NCBI GenBank assembly: GCA_964403075.1
Contig: CAYOEV010000019.1
Location: forward strand, 1-48,115
Reading direction: 5' to 3'
DNA: 48,115 bases
From: CAYOEV01 sp964403075
GTDB taxonomy: Bacteria; Bacteroidota; Bacteroidia; Cytophagales; Cyclobacteriaceae
Part shown: positions 24,290-33,577 of the stretch, one piece after another
Layout: the number at the start of each line of letters is the position of its first letter
How positions within the stretch are numbered: the stretch's first letter is position 1
Position numbers and translations under genes: made by a program
Notes under the pieces: model-generated
Seen by the model: only the letters and a program-made list of their open reading frames with translations
Told to the model about the DNA's origin: nothing
Database searches by the model: none

Positions 24290-25677
24290 CGACTTTCTAG
24301 TGTGTGAAAGTTATGAAACAACGTTTGACCAGCCGCTACTTCAAAAGTAAAACTTTCAACTTTCATTTGTCCGCTTTTGCTGTGAGCCTTCAACAAGATT
24401 TCGTTGGTGCCTACCTTCAGCGGAATGCGCGCATAAAAAATGCTGTGCGGCAGTGTTTGCCAATTTCGGGTGTCCGCCTGTTCGGTTACTGCATTCAGCA
24501 CACTGACTATAGCCCCCCAACCTTCATTTTCTTTACTCACTTGGCTTTCTACAGCCTTTTTCAATGCCACGCGCAAAAGGCTTTTACTAAGTTCAAGCAA
24601 CAGTCTTTCTTGTAAGGTTTTTTTTGCAATGGCATTGATATCCTCAACCAATTCCAGTTCATAGGACTTTTGATGATATTCAAGGGTTCCTTGTTGGAAA
24701 ATAGGTAGTCTTTCCAGGTATTTTGGTACCGCAATGCGCACAGCAGAAAGTCCTTTTAGTGTACTAAAATCTTGACTATTGACGTCAAACTGAAATGGTT
24801 GTCGGATACCTGGATTGGAGAAAACCAACCTCCCCTGCCCCACATTGTTTTTTACAAAAGTGAGTGAAACTTCAGTTTTTATAGGTCCCAAACCATTACT
24901 CCAAAAGAAAACCAATGACTCGCCCGGTACTTCAGGATCAAAGGACTCCATATTAAATGCCATTCTGAATTTTTCCGCTTCAGAGTAGAAGCCAGAGTAT
25001 TCAGCGGTTCGGATCAGGTCTTCCTTTAGCTGCCGGGGAGTTTCAACATTGAACATTCTTTGGTAATCCTGTTCGTAAATTTCTACGGCGTTGCGGTATG
25101 CAATAAACGCATTGTTGTAGTCTTTATTAGCCTGATAAATAAGTCCCATCAGAGTATGACTAAAAGCATCACGTTGGTATTTTCCTGTAGATGTGTATTT
25201 GTCACTTAGTGCGTACAAGCGATTATTCAGCCTGCGGCACTCGACCAGTGCCTCTGCATACTTATTTAGTTTCAAATAGTTGTAAGCCTTGTAATAAAGG
25301 AGCAACAAGTGCTCATGATCTTCCCCTGGGTAGACGAGTACTTTGGGGTTTACTAAAAAGGATGCCGCCACATGGTCCCATCTTCTGCGGTAGTCTTCGT
25401 GGAACAGGAAAGCTTTTTCAAACCACGTGTTGCTCTTTGCATAGTCGCCAAGCAATGAAGCCACCACGCCTTGATTTACGAAGTACAGGAATTGCGCTTT
25501 TTGTTCGGCTTGTTGCTCATTCTTGTCCAGTATTTTCTGCGCTCTAACCAGGTGGCCATATTCAAAATTCTTATTGAAGTCACGGTTCATCTGATAGTAG
25601 CTTGCGCAGTTGGTTAGCATAAAGGCAAGCAACAGGCCAGCTCCTCTTTTAGACACGCCAAGTACCATGCGTCTCAT
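24286..25677 (-). CDS. COG3014-like TPR lipoprotein
   Basis: A 463-aa lipoprotein. The N-terminus MRRMVLGVSKRGAGLLLAFMLTNC ends in a lipobox with C24; an alternative ATG is 3 codons later. Helical TPR-like segments (LYFVNQGVVASLLGDYAKSNTWFEKAF, HTLMGLIYQANKDYNNAFIAYRNAVEIY) fill residues 30-200, followed by a region with alternating strands and helices up to a beta-rich C-terminus (FTFEVAAGQTLFHNF). It matches what I know of COG3014 proteins, which sit beside LpoB-type lipoproteins, as here (LpoB-like gene 16 bases upstream). Probably outer-membrane anchored, facing the periplasm. The mechanism is unknown. Confidence 0.72.
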   Translation of the reverse strand: MRRMVLGVSKRGAGLLLAFMLTNCASYYQMNRDFNKNFEYGHLVRAQKILDKNEQQAEQKAQFLYFVNQGVVASLLGDYAKSNTWFEKAFLFHEDYRRRWDHVAASFLVNPKVLVYPGEDHEHLLLLYYKAYNYLKLNKYAEALVECRRLNNRLYALSDKYTSTGKYQRDAFSHTLMGLIYQANKDYNNAFIAYRNAVEIYEQDYQRMFNVETPRQLKEDLIRTAEYSGFYSEAEKFRMAFNMESFDPEVPGESLVFFWSNGLGPIKTEVSLTFVKNNVGQGRLVFSNPGIRQPFQFDVNSQDFSTLKGLSAVRIAVPKYLERLPIFQQGTLEYHQKSYELELVEDINAIAKKTLQERLLLELSKSLLRVALKKAVESQVSKENEGWGAIVSVLNAVTEQADTRNWQTLPHSIFYARIPLKVGTNEILLKAHSKSGQMKVESFTFEVAAGQTLFHNFHTLESR

Positions 25678-25693
25678 GAGTGGGTAACCTGTA

Positions 25694-26281
25694 TCAATTC
25701 CTGATGTACTTCTTTATCTCTTTGTCACCCAACCAGACCTTTTCGTTGGTTTCCAGATTGGCCAATTCCAAGTTTACTTTGTAATTGACAACTTTTTCTT
25801 TCTTGTAAGCATCTGTGGTGGTGGTAATCAGGCCGAATAGCATGAAATCAGCGCCCAGTTCCTGACCCCATTCCGCCTGGGTTTCGGGGGAAGCAAACTG
25901 ACCCTGCTCTGCACGTTCGGTTCGCAATCTTTCCCTGAATTCGGCATTTTGAACCACCCGGATTACGCCTGAATTGATAAATTCTCGCTCAAGATCTTTT
26001 ACGAAGGTTTCTGATTCAATATGCTCAGTGGTTTTGTTTTGAATCAAACCCACAATTATGACGGGTTGTCGCCCCTCCATGGATCGGAAATCACCTCGCC
26101 AAGGACGTCCCAAGGCGTCTTTAATCATTTCTTCCGCCACCAATTTGGAATCGGTGTCGTTCCACCTGCCGCTCAGGTCTACCTGTGTGTTGGGATCTAT
26201 TCGGGTAACTTGTCTGCTTGCACATCCAGTAAATAAGACCAGATATATCACAAGTCCAGTAAAAATAGGGTACTGTTTCAT
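25694..26281 (-). CDS. LpoB-like penicillin-binding-protein activator lipoprotein
   Basis: A 195-aa lipoprotein with lipobox FTGC at residues about 17-20. The mature part fits the LpoB fold: DLSGRWNDTDSKLVAEEMI, QPVIIVGLIQNKTTEHIESETFVKDLEREFINSG, FRERLRTER, and a C-terminal LGADFMLFGLITTTTD segment. In Gammaproteobacteria LpoB activates PBP1b from the outer membrane; homologues in Bacteroidota are common, but their partners are not defined. It lies 13 bases after the TonB-dependent receptor and 16 bases before the COG3014-like lipoprotein, its usual companion. Confidence 0.85.
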   Translation of the reverse strand: MKQYPIFTGLVIYLVLFTGCASRQVTRIDPNTQVDLSGRWNDTDSKLVAEEMIKDALGRPWRGDFRSMEGRQPVIIVGLIQNKTTEHIESETFVKDLEREFINSGVIRVVQNAEFRERLRTERAEQGQFASPETQAEWGQELGADFMLFGLITTTTDAYKKEKVVNYKVNLELANLETNEKVWLGDKEIKKYIRN

Positions 26282-26294
26282 GTCCTTTAAAATT

Positions 26295-28646
26295 TTAGAA
26301 AATCGTCAGTATCCGCAAATTCAAAAACCTTGCCGATAATGCATTGGGTATCGCGAAGTTATCACCATTCACATCTTCGATCCAGTTGTAAGACAACGTA
26401 TTGTCTGCACCCAGTGCATTCAGTACCTCGGCCCTAAGCTCCCATTGCCTTATATACCCCTTGCCTTTGATCACCTTGGAAAGTCCAATATCAGTTCGGT
26501 AGTATTCATCCCCCTGAAACGCATTTCGGTTGGTAAGATTATTGGGTGGGCCTACAGGAAATCCAGAACCAAATACCAGATTTAGGTACACCCGAAGGCT
26601 GGGGTCATTGGGCACATGGTCCTGAAAAAGAATTGCTAAATTGAGGCGTTGATCCGTTGGTCGTCTTACATATCCGGCATTGTCACCAGCCACATTTTCT
26701 TTTGTATTGAGTAAGCTTAGACTAAGCCAGGACTGTGTACCCGCTATAAACTCGCCATTCACACGGAAGTCTAATCCCGTGGCATATCCAAAGGCATTAT
26801 TTTGGTCGAAATACCTGATTCGCACATTGTCTATGTCGTAAGGTATCAGGTCATATAACCACTTGTAATAAATGTCAGTTTGGATAATAAATGGTCTGCG
26901 CCACCAGCTGAACGTTCGCTTAAAACCGGCAATGAAATGAATGGACCGTTGCGCCCGTGCATTTTCCCGGATGTCTCCATTAAATGTTCGTAACTCTCGG
27001 TAAAGAGGAAACTGTTGATACCATCCGGCCGACAATTTGAATACGGTTTTCCTATTCAGCCCCGGAATCCATTGATAAGTCATCCTTGGACTCACCAATA
27101 GTTGATTGTTGTAGTTCCAATGATTCAATCTTACACCCCATTTAAAGGCATGTACTGAATCTCGAGCAAATACTTCATGGCTGATGTATGTAAACACATT
27201 GCGCGTCCGAAGGTCGAGAGAATTGAATACCGACTGTTGCAAGTCTACGAACCCCACAGAGTCCGCAAAAGCATATTCATTGACCTGATCATCGAATTGT
27301 CTAAAATGCATACCTACACCCCATTCCAATGCCTGCTGATCACTGAGCAACCATTCGTTTTGGAATTCGGCAGTGGCCAATAGACCAACTAGTCGGTTTC
27401 GTCCATATCTATAATTGGTACCCACGCCGCGTACCACTTCACAATCTTCGATGCCGCCCCCTTGATCAACGTCGCATAAACGATATGCACCTTCCACTTC
27501 GTAATATTCTCGTTCGTTGGTGTAAGCGACCGATGCTATCCATCGACTTAGCCAACGATTGTTCCATAAATGCGACAGGTTTACTCCGGATTGGTAGGTG
27601 TCATAATTCAAGGCCTCCCTTCCCGCGAAAGAGGTTTCGATTCTGAAATTTTGGGCAATAGAACCAAAAACGGTGGTTTGAGATTCTGGGAAAGTAAGGT
27701 AGCGGTTGCGACCGTAGTAGGTCAGCCATTGCAGAAGCGTTCGATTGCGTTTTTCTGTCTCTTTCGAAGTCAGGTCAACACTCCACAACGCCTGAGCATC
27801 TGAATAAGTAGGAAAGTACTCCCCCGCTACTTCGAGACTGTTCAGAAGGTAGCGAGAATCGCGGTGACGAACGCCTACATTAATGGCCATGCGATCTGAA
27901 AGCCGGGTTTGATACTGACCGCTCCCACCTAGAAGGCCAATGTTCAACCTTCCCCCGGATTCATTGGGTCTGCGGTATTGAATATTCAGGCTGCTGGACA
28001 GCTTGTCACCGTACCTTGATCCCCACCCCCCAGGGAAAAAATTTATGTCGGCAACCATGTCCGGATGTACGACACTTAGGCCCTCTTGCTGCCCCGCCAC
28101 CGAAAGAAAAGGTCGGTACACCGGTATTTCATTGATGTAGACCAAATTTTCGGCAAAACTTCCACCTCTTACTGAATATCGGCTGGACAATTCATTATTT
28201 GAGGTTACACCAGGTAACGTAACCAATGCACGGGTAAAGTCACCAAATGCGCTTGGCAAGTCTCGGGCAGCCTGCGCTTCAACCTCTTGGTTATGATTGA
28301 TGTCTGCTTCGCCTTTTTCAATAATTTCCAACCCCTCTAGTAACGTAGGCTCAGCTTTAAGCACGAAGGTCAAATCAACCACGGTACCTGGATTAATGTT
28401 CACACGGGATGTCTTGGTCTTGTATCCGATGTGTCTCAGCTCTATTTCATAAATGCCCGGGGCAACGGGAAACTGAAAAAATCCCAATGAATCTGTGACT
28501 CCCAGTATGCGACTGTCTGCCTGCAATGTGGCCCCTATTAGGGGTTGACGAGTGCTTTTATCTATGATACTACCGGATAGGGTACCCTCCTGGGATTGAG
28601 CAAGCCAACTAAATAAAAATAAGGACGCGAAAAATTCAAGGCGCAT
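26295..28646 (-). CDS. TonB-dependent outer-membrane receptor
   Basis: A 783-aa receptor that uses TonB energy to import a ligand through the outer membrane. A signal peptide (MRLEFFASLFLFSWLAQS) is followed by a carboxypeptidase-D regulatory-like domain at about 20-105 (GTLSGSIIDKSTRQPLIGATLQ), a plug domain at about 125-230 (FTRALVTLPGVTSNNELSSRYSVRGG) and a 22-strand-type barrel to the C-terminus. The layout is typical of Bacteroidota CPD-TBDRs. There is no SusD partner, so glycan uptake of the SusCD type is unlikely; the ligand is unknown. Its ATG overlaps the rpe TGA by one base (TGATG), so it is coupled to rpe. Confidence 0.88.
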   Translation of the reverse strand: MRLEFFASLFLFSWLAQSQEGTLSGSIIDKSTRQPLIGATLQADSRILGVTDSLGFFQFPVAPGIYEIELRHIGYKTKTSRVNINPGTVVDLTFVLKAEPTLLEGLEIIEKGEADINHNQEVEAQAARDLPSAFGDFTRALVTLPGVTSNNELSSRYSVRGGSFAENLVYINEIPVYRPFLSVAGQQEGLSVVHPDMVADINFFPGGWGSRYGDKLSSSLNIQYRRPNESGGRLNIGLLGGSGQYQTRLSDRMAINVGVRHRDSRYLLNSLEVAGEYFPTYSDAQALWSVDLTSKETEKRNRTLLQWLTYYGRNRYLTFPESQTTVFGSIAQNFRIETSFAGREALNYDTYQSGVNLSHLWNNRWLSRWIASVAYTNEREYYEVEGAYRLCDVDQGGGIEDCEVVRGVGTNYRYGRNRLVGLLATAEFQNEWLLSDQQALEWGVGMHFRQFDDQVNEYAFADSVGFVDLQQSVFNSLDLRTRNVFTYISHEVFARDSVHAFKWGVRLNHWNYNNQLLVSPRMTYQWIPGLNRKTVFKLSAGWYQQFPLYRELRTFNGDIRENARAQRSIHFIAGFKRTFSWWRRPFIIQTDIYYKWLYDLIPYDIDNVRIRYFDQNNAFGYATGLDFRVNGEFIAGTQSWLSLSLLNTKENVAGDNAGYVRRPTDQRLNLAILFQDHVPNDPSLRVYLNLVFGSGFPVGPPNNLTNRNAFQGDEYYRTDIGLSKVIKGKGYIRQWELRAEVLNALGADNTLSYNWIEDVNGDNFAIPNALSARFLNLRILTIF

Positions 28647-29299
28647 CAGGCATTTTTCAGTGATTGTATGGTGGCTAGTGGGTCCTCAGATTGAAAAACG
28701 GAACTTCCGGCAACCAACATATCAGCACCGCTAGAGAACAGGTTTGCCGCATTCCTAGGCCCTACGCCGCCGTCAATTTCAATCAGAAAGTGGGCTTCGC
28801 TGCGCTTTCTCAATGCCACCGCATCCTGTACCTTTTGATAAGTATGGTCAATGAAGATCTGACCCCCAAATCCAGGATTTACTGACATGATCAGCAAATA
28901 ATCAATCAGGTGCGCGAGGTCTTCAATCAACTGAACAGGCGTGTGCGGATTGATGGCAATACCTGCCTGAATGTCTAATTTATGAATCGCTTCTATGGTT
29001 CGGTGTAGGTGTGTATCTGCCTCCAGGTGTACATGGATGATGGCAGCGCCCACATCGGCACTGGCCTGCAGGTATCTATCCGGTTTTTCGATCATTAAAT
29101 GAAAATCGAGGGGTTTTTGACTCACTTTTTGAATGGCTGCACAAACGGGAAAACCGAAACTTAAGTTTGGCACAAAGGTTCCATCCATGATGTCAATGTG
29201 TATGAAATCGGCCTCGCTTTGATTGACCATCGCTACTGCATCATTCAAACGCCCAAAATCTGCCGCCAAAATAGACGAGGAGATCAAATGCTCACCCAT
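28646..29299 (-). CDS. rpe: Ribulose-phosphate 3-epimerase
   Basis: A 217-aa TIM-barrel enzyme of the pentose phosphate and Calvin pathways that interconverts ribulose 5-phosphate and xylulose 5-phosphate. SSILAADFGRL (strand 1), HIDIMDGTFVPNLSFG (metal His and catalytic Asp), MSVNPGFGGQIFI and EIDGGVGPRNA (second Asp and phosphate-binding Gly motif) are all intact. It sits in a run of minus-strand genes, 3 bases after the subtilase gene and overlapping the TonB-dependent receptor gene by one base. There is no functional link to those neighbours beyond shared transcription. Confidence 0.95.
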   Translation of the reverse strand: MGEHLISSSILAADFGRLNDAVAMVNQSEADFIHIDIMDGTFVPNLSFGFPVCAAIQKVSQKPLDFHLMIEKPDRYLQASADVGAAIIHVHLEADTHLHRTIEAIHKLDIQAGIAINPHTPVQLIEDLAHLIDYLLIMSVNPGFGGQIFIDHTYQKVQDAVALRKRSEAHFLIEIDGGVGPRNAANLFSSGADMLVAGSSVFQSEDPLATIQSLKNA

Positions 29300-29302
29300 G
29301 AA

Positions 29303-30931
29303 TCATTTTTTTAGTAACCTAAAGCTGTGGGATTGCTCCGCAGATCGCAAATGTAAATAATACAACCCTTGTGGGGGTGCTGGGAGGATGGTCAGCCGAT
29401 GAACATCTTTCTTATCTGTAATCCCCTGGTGTACCAGCCTTCCGTTAGTATCGTACAATTTCCAAGTCCAGGATGTGGGGTGGTTTGTTACCCAATGGAT
29501 GCGCTCCTCAAAGGGGTTGGGGTAAATGCTATTGAATTTCGGATGCTGCAAAATTTCATCATCAATGGCCAGAGGTGCCACAGGTTTATAATTTGGGATA
29601 CCGTAACCAATTAAGTTGTCAGCTTTTTGGAATTGATGCCCCCGTGTCAAAAGAGAATCCATCAGTTGACTGGAGGATATTTGGGGATGCTTAGACCATA
29701 AGCTTGCGGCATAACCCGCTATAATGGGAGAAGAGAAACTGGTGCCACTGGAAAATACCCTTTCATTGTTACCATTTATTACCGCACAGAGGACCCCAAG
29801 AGCAGCCAAATCAGGTTTAATTCGACCGTCTGCCGTTGGCCCGAAAGATGAGAAATTTGCTTTATTCGATTGATTGGTAACAGCGCCTACGGCAATCACG
29901 TTTCGACTGTCAGCAGGAGCACCAATGTAACGCCAAGGGTCATTACCTGAGTTGCCCGCACTGGACACCAATAATACTCCCCTTTGTGCAAGCAAGTTGG
30001 CTGCCTGGGTTACTATTGCCGTTACACCGTCCATATCGGCATAGGTATAGTCCATTTCAGCATCATCGAAATAGGTGTAGCCCAAAGATGTATTTACGAT
30101 ATCCACACCGGCACTATCTGCCCATTCAGCAGCAAAAAGCCAGTTGAATTCCTCTATGCGATATTCAGAAAAATTGTCCTCCGTAACAGCCAATAAATAC
30201 GATGCCAGTGGTGCAGTCCCACTAAACGTACTGTCCACCTTCGCTGCAAGGGTAGACCAGACACGTGTACCATGGTCATTCATTGCATCAGTTTCTCCGT
30301 CATCGAAAACATTCTCCACGTTGCGAACAAAATCCCAGGTGGCCAACAAATTTCCACCGGTAAGCACATGATCAAAGGCCGCAGATGCATTGGCGCCTTC
30401 AAACCAGCTATCAAAAACAGCGATCCAGATCCCCTGCCCACGATAATCGGCTGCATGCAAAAGTTCGGTTTCTATCATACCATTCTGAAGCGTGGATGTT
30501 GAGGTGCCAGTAGGTGCCAGTCTTGTGGGAAATGTAGCGGGCATCTGAACCGTATTTAGCCGTTTGCCCGGAGCCACTAATGTGATAGACTTGACAAAAT
30601 TTAAGTCTTGGATGGCCATAAAATCTTCCGGCAAGGCTTCCACTAAAACTGCATTGAACCAACGGGAGACGTGGTGAACTTCTACATTTACCAGGTCTTT
30701 CAGTTGATTTACATATTCCGGGGTAACTGGTAGATCCAAAGAATCAACACTAAGCCCTTGCCGCATGCGCCGTTCAATGGCGCGTTGACTTAAAAATTGT
30801 AACGGTTCGTCCAGGCTATAGCCGTTGTCTTTTTTATCCGTGAAAAAGACCACATAACGGTTGGCCTGAGCCAAAGACTCACTCCATGTGAGTGAGGATA
30901 TCACGAGCACTGTAAAAACTTTAGCGAACAT
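29303..30931 (-). CDS. Subtilisin-like serine protease with T9SS sorting domain
   Basis: A 542-aa secreted S8 protease. A signal peptide (MFAKVFTVLVISSLTWSESLAQ) is followed by a short prodomain-like N-terminus (YVVFFTDKKDNGYSLDEP, FLSQRAIERRMRQG) found in many Bacteroidota subtilases. The catalytic triad is D174 (IAVFDSWFEGAN), H220 (NDHGTRV) and S398 (SSGTSFSSP), with the oxyanion Asn near 327 (SAGNSGN). The Asp motif reads DSW instead of the usual D[ST]G. The C-terminal ~85 residues (YPNPFEERIHWV, LYDTNGRLVHQG, GLYYLHL, LLKK) are a type IX (Por) secretion signal, so it is exported through T9SS and anchored or released at the surface. It overlaps the upstream lipoprotein gene by 11 bases. 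Confidence 0.92.
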   Translation of the reverse strand: MFAKVFTVLVISSLTWSESLAQANRYVVFFTDKKDNGYSLDEPLQFLSQRAIERRMRQGLSVDSLDLPVTPEYVNQLKDLVNVEVHHVSRWFNAVLVEALPEDFMAIQDLNFVKSITLVAPGKRLNTVQMPATFPTRLAPTGTSTSTLQNGMIETELLHAADYRGQGIWIAVFDSWFEGANASAAFDHVLTGGNLLATWDFVRNVENVFDDGETDAMNDHGTRVWSTLAAKVDSTFSGTAPLASYLLAVTEDNFSEYRIEEFNWLFAAEWADSAGVDIVNTSLGYTYFDDAEMDYTYADMDGVTAIVTQAANLLAQRGVLLVSSAGNSGNDPWRYIGAPADSRNVIAVGAVTNQSNKANFSSFGPTADGRIKPDLAALGVLCAVINGNNERVFSSGTSFSSPIIAGYAASLWSKHPQISSSQLMDSLLTRGHQFQKADNLIGYGIPNYKPVAPLAIDDEILQHPKFNSIYPNPFEERIHWVTNHPTSWTWKLYDTNGRLVHQGITDKKDVHRLTILPAPPQGLYYLHLRSAEQSHSFRLLKK

Positions 30932-31592
30932 AGGTGGTGTCTAGAAGTTGCAAGTCCAGACTGAAGCCATCCGCAATCTCATTTTCTCCTGAGCAATTTT
31001 CCAAACAAAAGGTATACTGGAAAAAACTACGTTTAACCAACCCGATTTGCTCGGAATATATTTCTATTCGATCGTCCCTTTCAACAATATTGACAGGCAG
31101 ATCGGCAATCACTACTTTGATGTGATGGGCCAAATTGTTGAATCTAAAGTCACTACCGCTCAAGGATTCGTACCGCCTGGTAGCCACTAGTGTATCCCCA
31201 TTCAGGACATTTGCATCCCACGACCTACCCTCCTGAACAGGAAAGTTGAGTACTGCCAGTGGTTCATTATCAGATTGTATCTCCAGAAAATGAACGGTCT
31301 TACGCACCCGGTCGAAGCGATAGGAAGACCAGCTATCTGCAGTAGTTGGTCGTGTTTCTATTCGCACATAGCTGTTACCTGACCCATCTAGTGTGTCCAG
31401 TAGCGTTTCTCTCCAGAAAAATGTGGTATCAGTGGCTGTGCCACCCACGTAGCTGGTTTGCCGTGCCTGATAAATGCGCTGGTAACCATTTACCATTGGG
31501 TAGTATTCGGTATTCAATTGGACGTTGTTTACGTCATTACAAGCCATCAACAACAGCAAACCCAGTTTACACGTGCACCATTTCAGCCTCAT
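30921..31592 (-). CDS. Putative lipoprotein of unknown function
   Basis: About 223 aa from ATG 31592, which precedes the signal MRLKWCTCKLGLLLLMAC with a lipobox ending in C18. The frame stays open to 31697 but that part lies within mnmA and is not signal-like. The mature part is strand-rich (YYPMVNGYQRIYQARQTSY, LNFPVQEGRSWDANVLNGD) with two cysteines in a short CLENC motif. No family is recognised; a calycin- or lipocalin-like fold is a guess. It starts inside the end of mnmA (26-base overlap) and overlaps the subtilase start by 11 bases, so all three are on one transcript. Confidence 0.65.
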   Translation of the reverse strand: MRLKWCTCKLGLLLLMACNDVNNVQLNTEYYPMVNGYQRIYQARQTSYVGGTATDTTFFWRETLLDTLDGSGNSYVRIETRPTTADSWSSYRFDRVRKTVHFLEIQSDNEPLAVLNFPVQEGRSWDANVLNGDTLVATRRYESLSGSDFRFNNLAHHIKVVIADLPVNIVERDDRIEIYSEQIGLVKRSFFQYTFCLENCSGENEIADGFSLDLQLLDTTYVR

Positions 31593-32694
31593 GCTTTCTT
31601 TGAAAACTTTTGGAAATCCATCCGCCACCAATGACATCATCACCTTCATAGAAAACTGCTGCTTGTCCTGGCGCAATTGCCGAAACCCCTTTACCAAAAA
31701 ATACTTTAATGGTAGTACCCACCTGTTCTACAACGGCTGGTGTGCCGGAATCATTGTATCGGACTTTGGTAACTGTATCCATACGACCACTTAATCTTTC
31801 GTATTTCTGTAAGTTGAGTTGATTTACGTACATACCGTTTCTACTCAATTCGTCAAAGGTACCAAGCACCACGCGATTGCTATCCTTTTGGATCTCGGTC
31901 ACATACACCGGATAACCCAACGCCACACCCAGGCCTTTGCGCTGACCGACCGTGTAGAACGGATACCCTTTATGGTTCCCCACCACCTCACCAGACTCCA
32001 AAACGAATTCCCCACCAGCAACTTTTTCTTCAAGTCCATCGACTCGTCTTTTCAAAAACCCCCGGTAATCATTATCTGGCACAAAGCATATTTCATAAGA
32101 CTCAGATTTTTGCACCAGCTCATGAAACCCTTTTGCTGTGGCCATGTTTCTGATTTCAGACTTATGCAGGTGGCCAAGCGGAAAGAGCGTACGACTCAAA
32201 CTTTCCTGTGAGATGCCCCAAAGTGCATAGGACTGGTCTTTGTTTTCGTCCTTCCCCTTGCTCACCACATACCTCCCATTGAATTCGCGAACTTTGGCGT
32301 AATGTCCTGTGGCAATGAAATCACAATTCAGCTGATCGGCCCGACGTAGCAAAGAATCCCACTTAATATGTGTATTGCACAACACGCACGGGTTGGGTGT
32401 TCTTCCGTTCAGATACTCATTCGTGAAATGTTCAATGACATAATCACCAAATTCTTTCCGGATATCTACGATGTAATGGGGAAATCCCAATTGCACCGAA
32501 ATATTTCTAGCGTCATTGATAGAGTCCAGGCTGCAACAGCCAGTTTCCTTTTTACTTCCCCCCGAATTTTGGTAATCCCATGTTTTCATGGTCATACCAA
32601 TTACTTCGTAGCCTTGTTCATGTAGCATTACTGCCGCAAGCGAACTATCAATACCGCCACTCATGGCGACAAGAACTCTTCCTTTTTTGCTCAT
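31567..32694 (-). CDS. mnmA: tRNA-specific 2-thiouridylase MnmA
   Basis: A 375-aa enzyme that thiolates U34 of the tRNAs for Lys, Glu and Gln (s2U) using ATP and a sulfur relay. The PP-loop is SGGIDSS (12-18). The catalytic cysteines are C103 (TPNPCVLCN) and C203 (ESYEICFVPDND), the expected pair for bacterial MnmA. YPFYTVGQRKGLGV in the central domain is also typical. The length is standard. It is the first gene of a long minus-strand run, with a TAnnTTTG-like promoter upstream at 32740-32747. The lipoprotein gene starts inside its 3' end. Confidence 0.96.
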   Translation of the reverse strand: MSKKGRVLVAMSGGIDSSLAAVMLHEQGYEVIGMTMKTWDYQNSGGSKKETGCCSLDSINDARNISVQLGFPHYIVDIRKEFGDYVIEHFTNEYLNGRTPNPCVLCNTHIKWDSLLRRADQLNCDFIATGHYAKVREFNGRYVVSKGKDENKDQSYALWGISQESLSRTLFPLGHLHKSEIRNMATAKGFHELVQKSESYEICFVPDNDYRGFLKRRVDGLEEKVAGGEFVLESGEVVGNHKGYPFYTVGQRKGLGVALGYPVYVTEIQKDSNRVVLGTFDELSRNGMYVNQLNLQKYERLSGRMDTVTKVRYNDSGTPAVVEQVGTTIKVFFGKGVSAIAPGQAAVFYEGDDVIGGGWISKSFQRKHEAEMVHV

Positions 32695-32739
32695 TTTATG
32701 TTTGTTGCCGGGTTCACAGCCACGGTTTACACTTAATTA

Positions 32740-32772
32740 CAAAATTAATCAAATTCGTACCGGGATTGGCAA
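32740..32772 (-). promoter_or_regulatory. Candidate promoter of mnmA
   Basis: On the minus strand TAATTTTG (32747-32740) matches the -7 box TAnnTTTG. TTG at 32772-32770, 22 bases upstream, could be the -33 element. The -7 box is 45 bases before the mnmA ATG. The spacer is a little long, so support is moderate. Confidence 0.4.
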
Positions 32773-32835
32773 TGATTTTGCGCTCAACACGAAGGCAAAT
32801 GACCAATGCCGACAATTCAGATTAATTTCGCGACA

Positions 32836-33450
32836 ATGGCATTAAGCACCTTTGTGAAAGTTACCAATATCACCAATCTGAGCGACGCCCGCTATTGTGC
32901 AGGTATGGGTGTTCATCAATTGGGATTCAATCTGGTGGCCGGTCATGATGATTTCGTATCTCCCGAAGTTTTTCAGGAATTAACCGGATGGGTTTCTGGC
33001 CCTGAGATGGTGGGAGAATACGGCAATTCATCTATTTCGAGGATCAAAGACAGTCTAAAGGTATACCCCATAGATGTGATTGCTTTTGACAACCTAACCC
33101 AAACTGAATCGCTTAAGCAGTTGGCAAAGCCATTACAATACATCCGACACATGAGTACTGAGAGTGATGTAGCTCAACTGAATGGGGTATTAAGTTATTT
33201 GGATGAATTGGTTGAATTCATGGTTCTAAAGAGTGGAAATCCTGCCATACAGCCTTTGCTCGATGAAGTCGTGGCTTATTACAGTGGGAATATGAAACTT
33301 CTAAAAGGTTATGAGATCAATGTGGAATCGGTGTGTAATCTGGGCGCCTTTTATGGCCTTCAGTTGGAAGGTTTTCAGGAAGAACGGCCAGGGTCGAAAG
33401 ATTATGGCTTGATTATGGATATATTAGAAATATTGGAAACAGATGAATAA
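32836..33450 (+). CDS. TrpF-like (phosphoribosylanthranilate isomerase-related) protein, degenerate
   Basis: About 204 aa from ATG 32836; the frame extends to 32806 but similarity starts at FVKVTNITNLSDARYCAGMG. This is the TrpF strand-1 motif K.CGITN.EDA, but the catalytic Cys-Gly is replaced by Thr-Asn. The end (LEGFQEERPGSKDYGLIMDILEIL) matches the TrpF C-terminal phosphate-site region, yet the GGTG-type loop is missing. So it keeps the TIM-barrel outline without the known active site. It is probably not the tryptophan enzyme. It is alone, divergent from mnmA, with a response regulator following. The function is unknown. Confidence 0.7.
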   Translation: MALSTFVKVTNITNLSDARYCAGMGVHQLGFNLVAGHDDFVSPEVFQELTGWVSGPEMVGEYGNSSISRIKDSLKVYPIDVIAFDNLTQTESLKQLAKPLQYIRHMSTESDVAQLNGVLSYLDELVEFMVLKSGNPAIQPLLDEVVAYYSGNMKLLKGYEINVESVCNLGAFYGLQLEGFQEERPGSKDYGLIMDILEILETDE

Positions 33451-33577
33451 TTGGAACGTTTTACCTTAATAGTCAGTACAGACTTCGTAACTATGCTTCA
33501 AAAAAATCATTTTGTTGCTTGAGTTGATGGGTATTGATGACGAAAATTACCTATATTCATTTGATCACGATATCACT

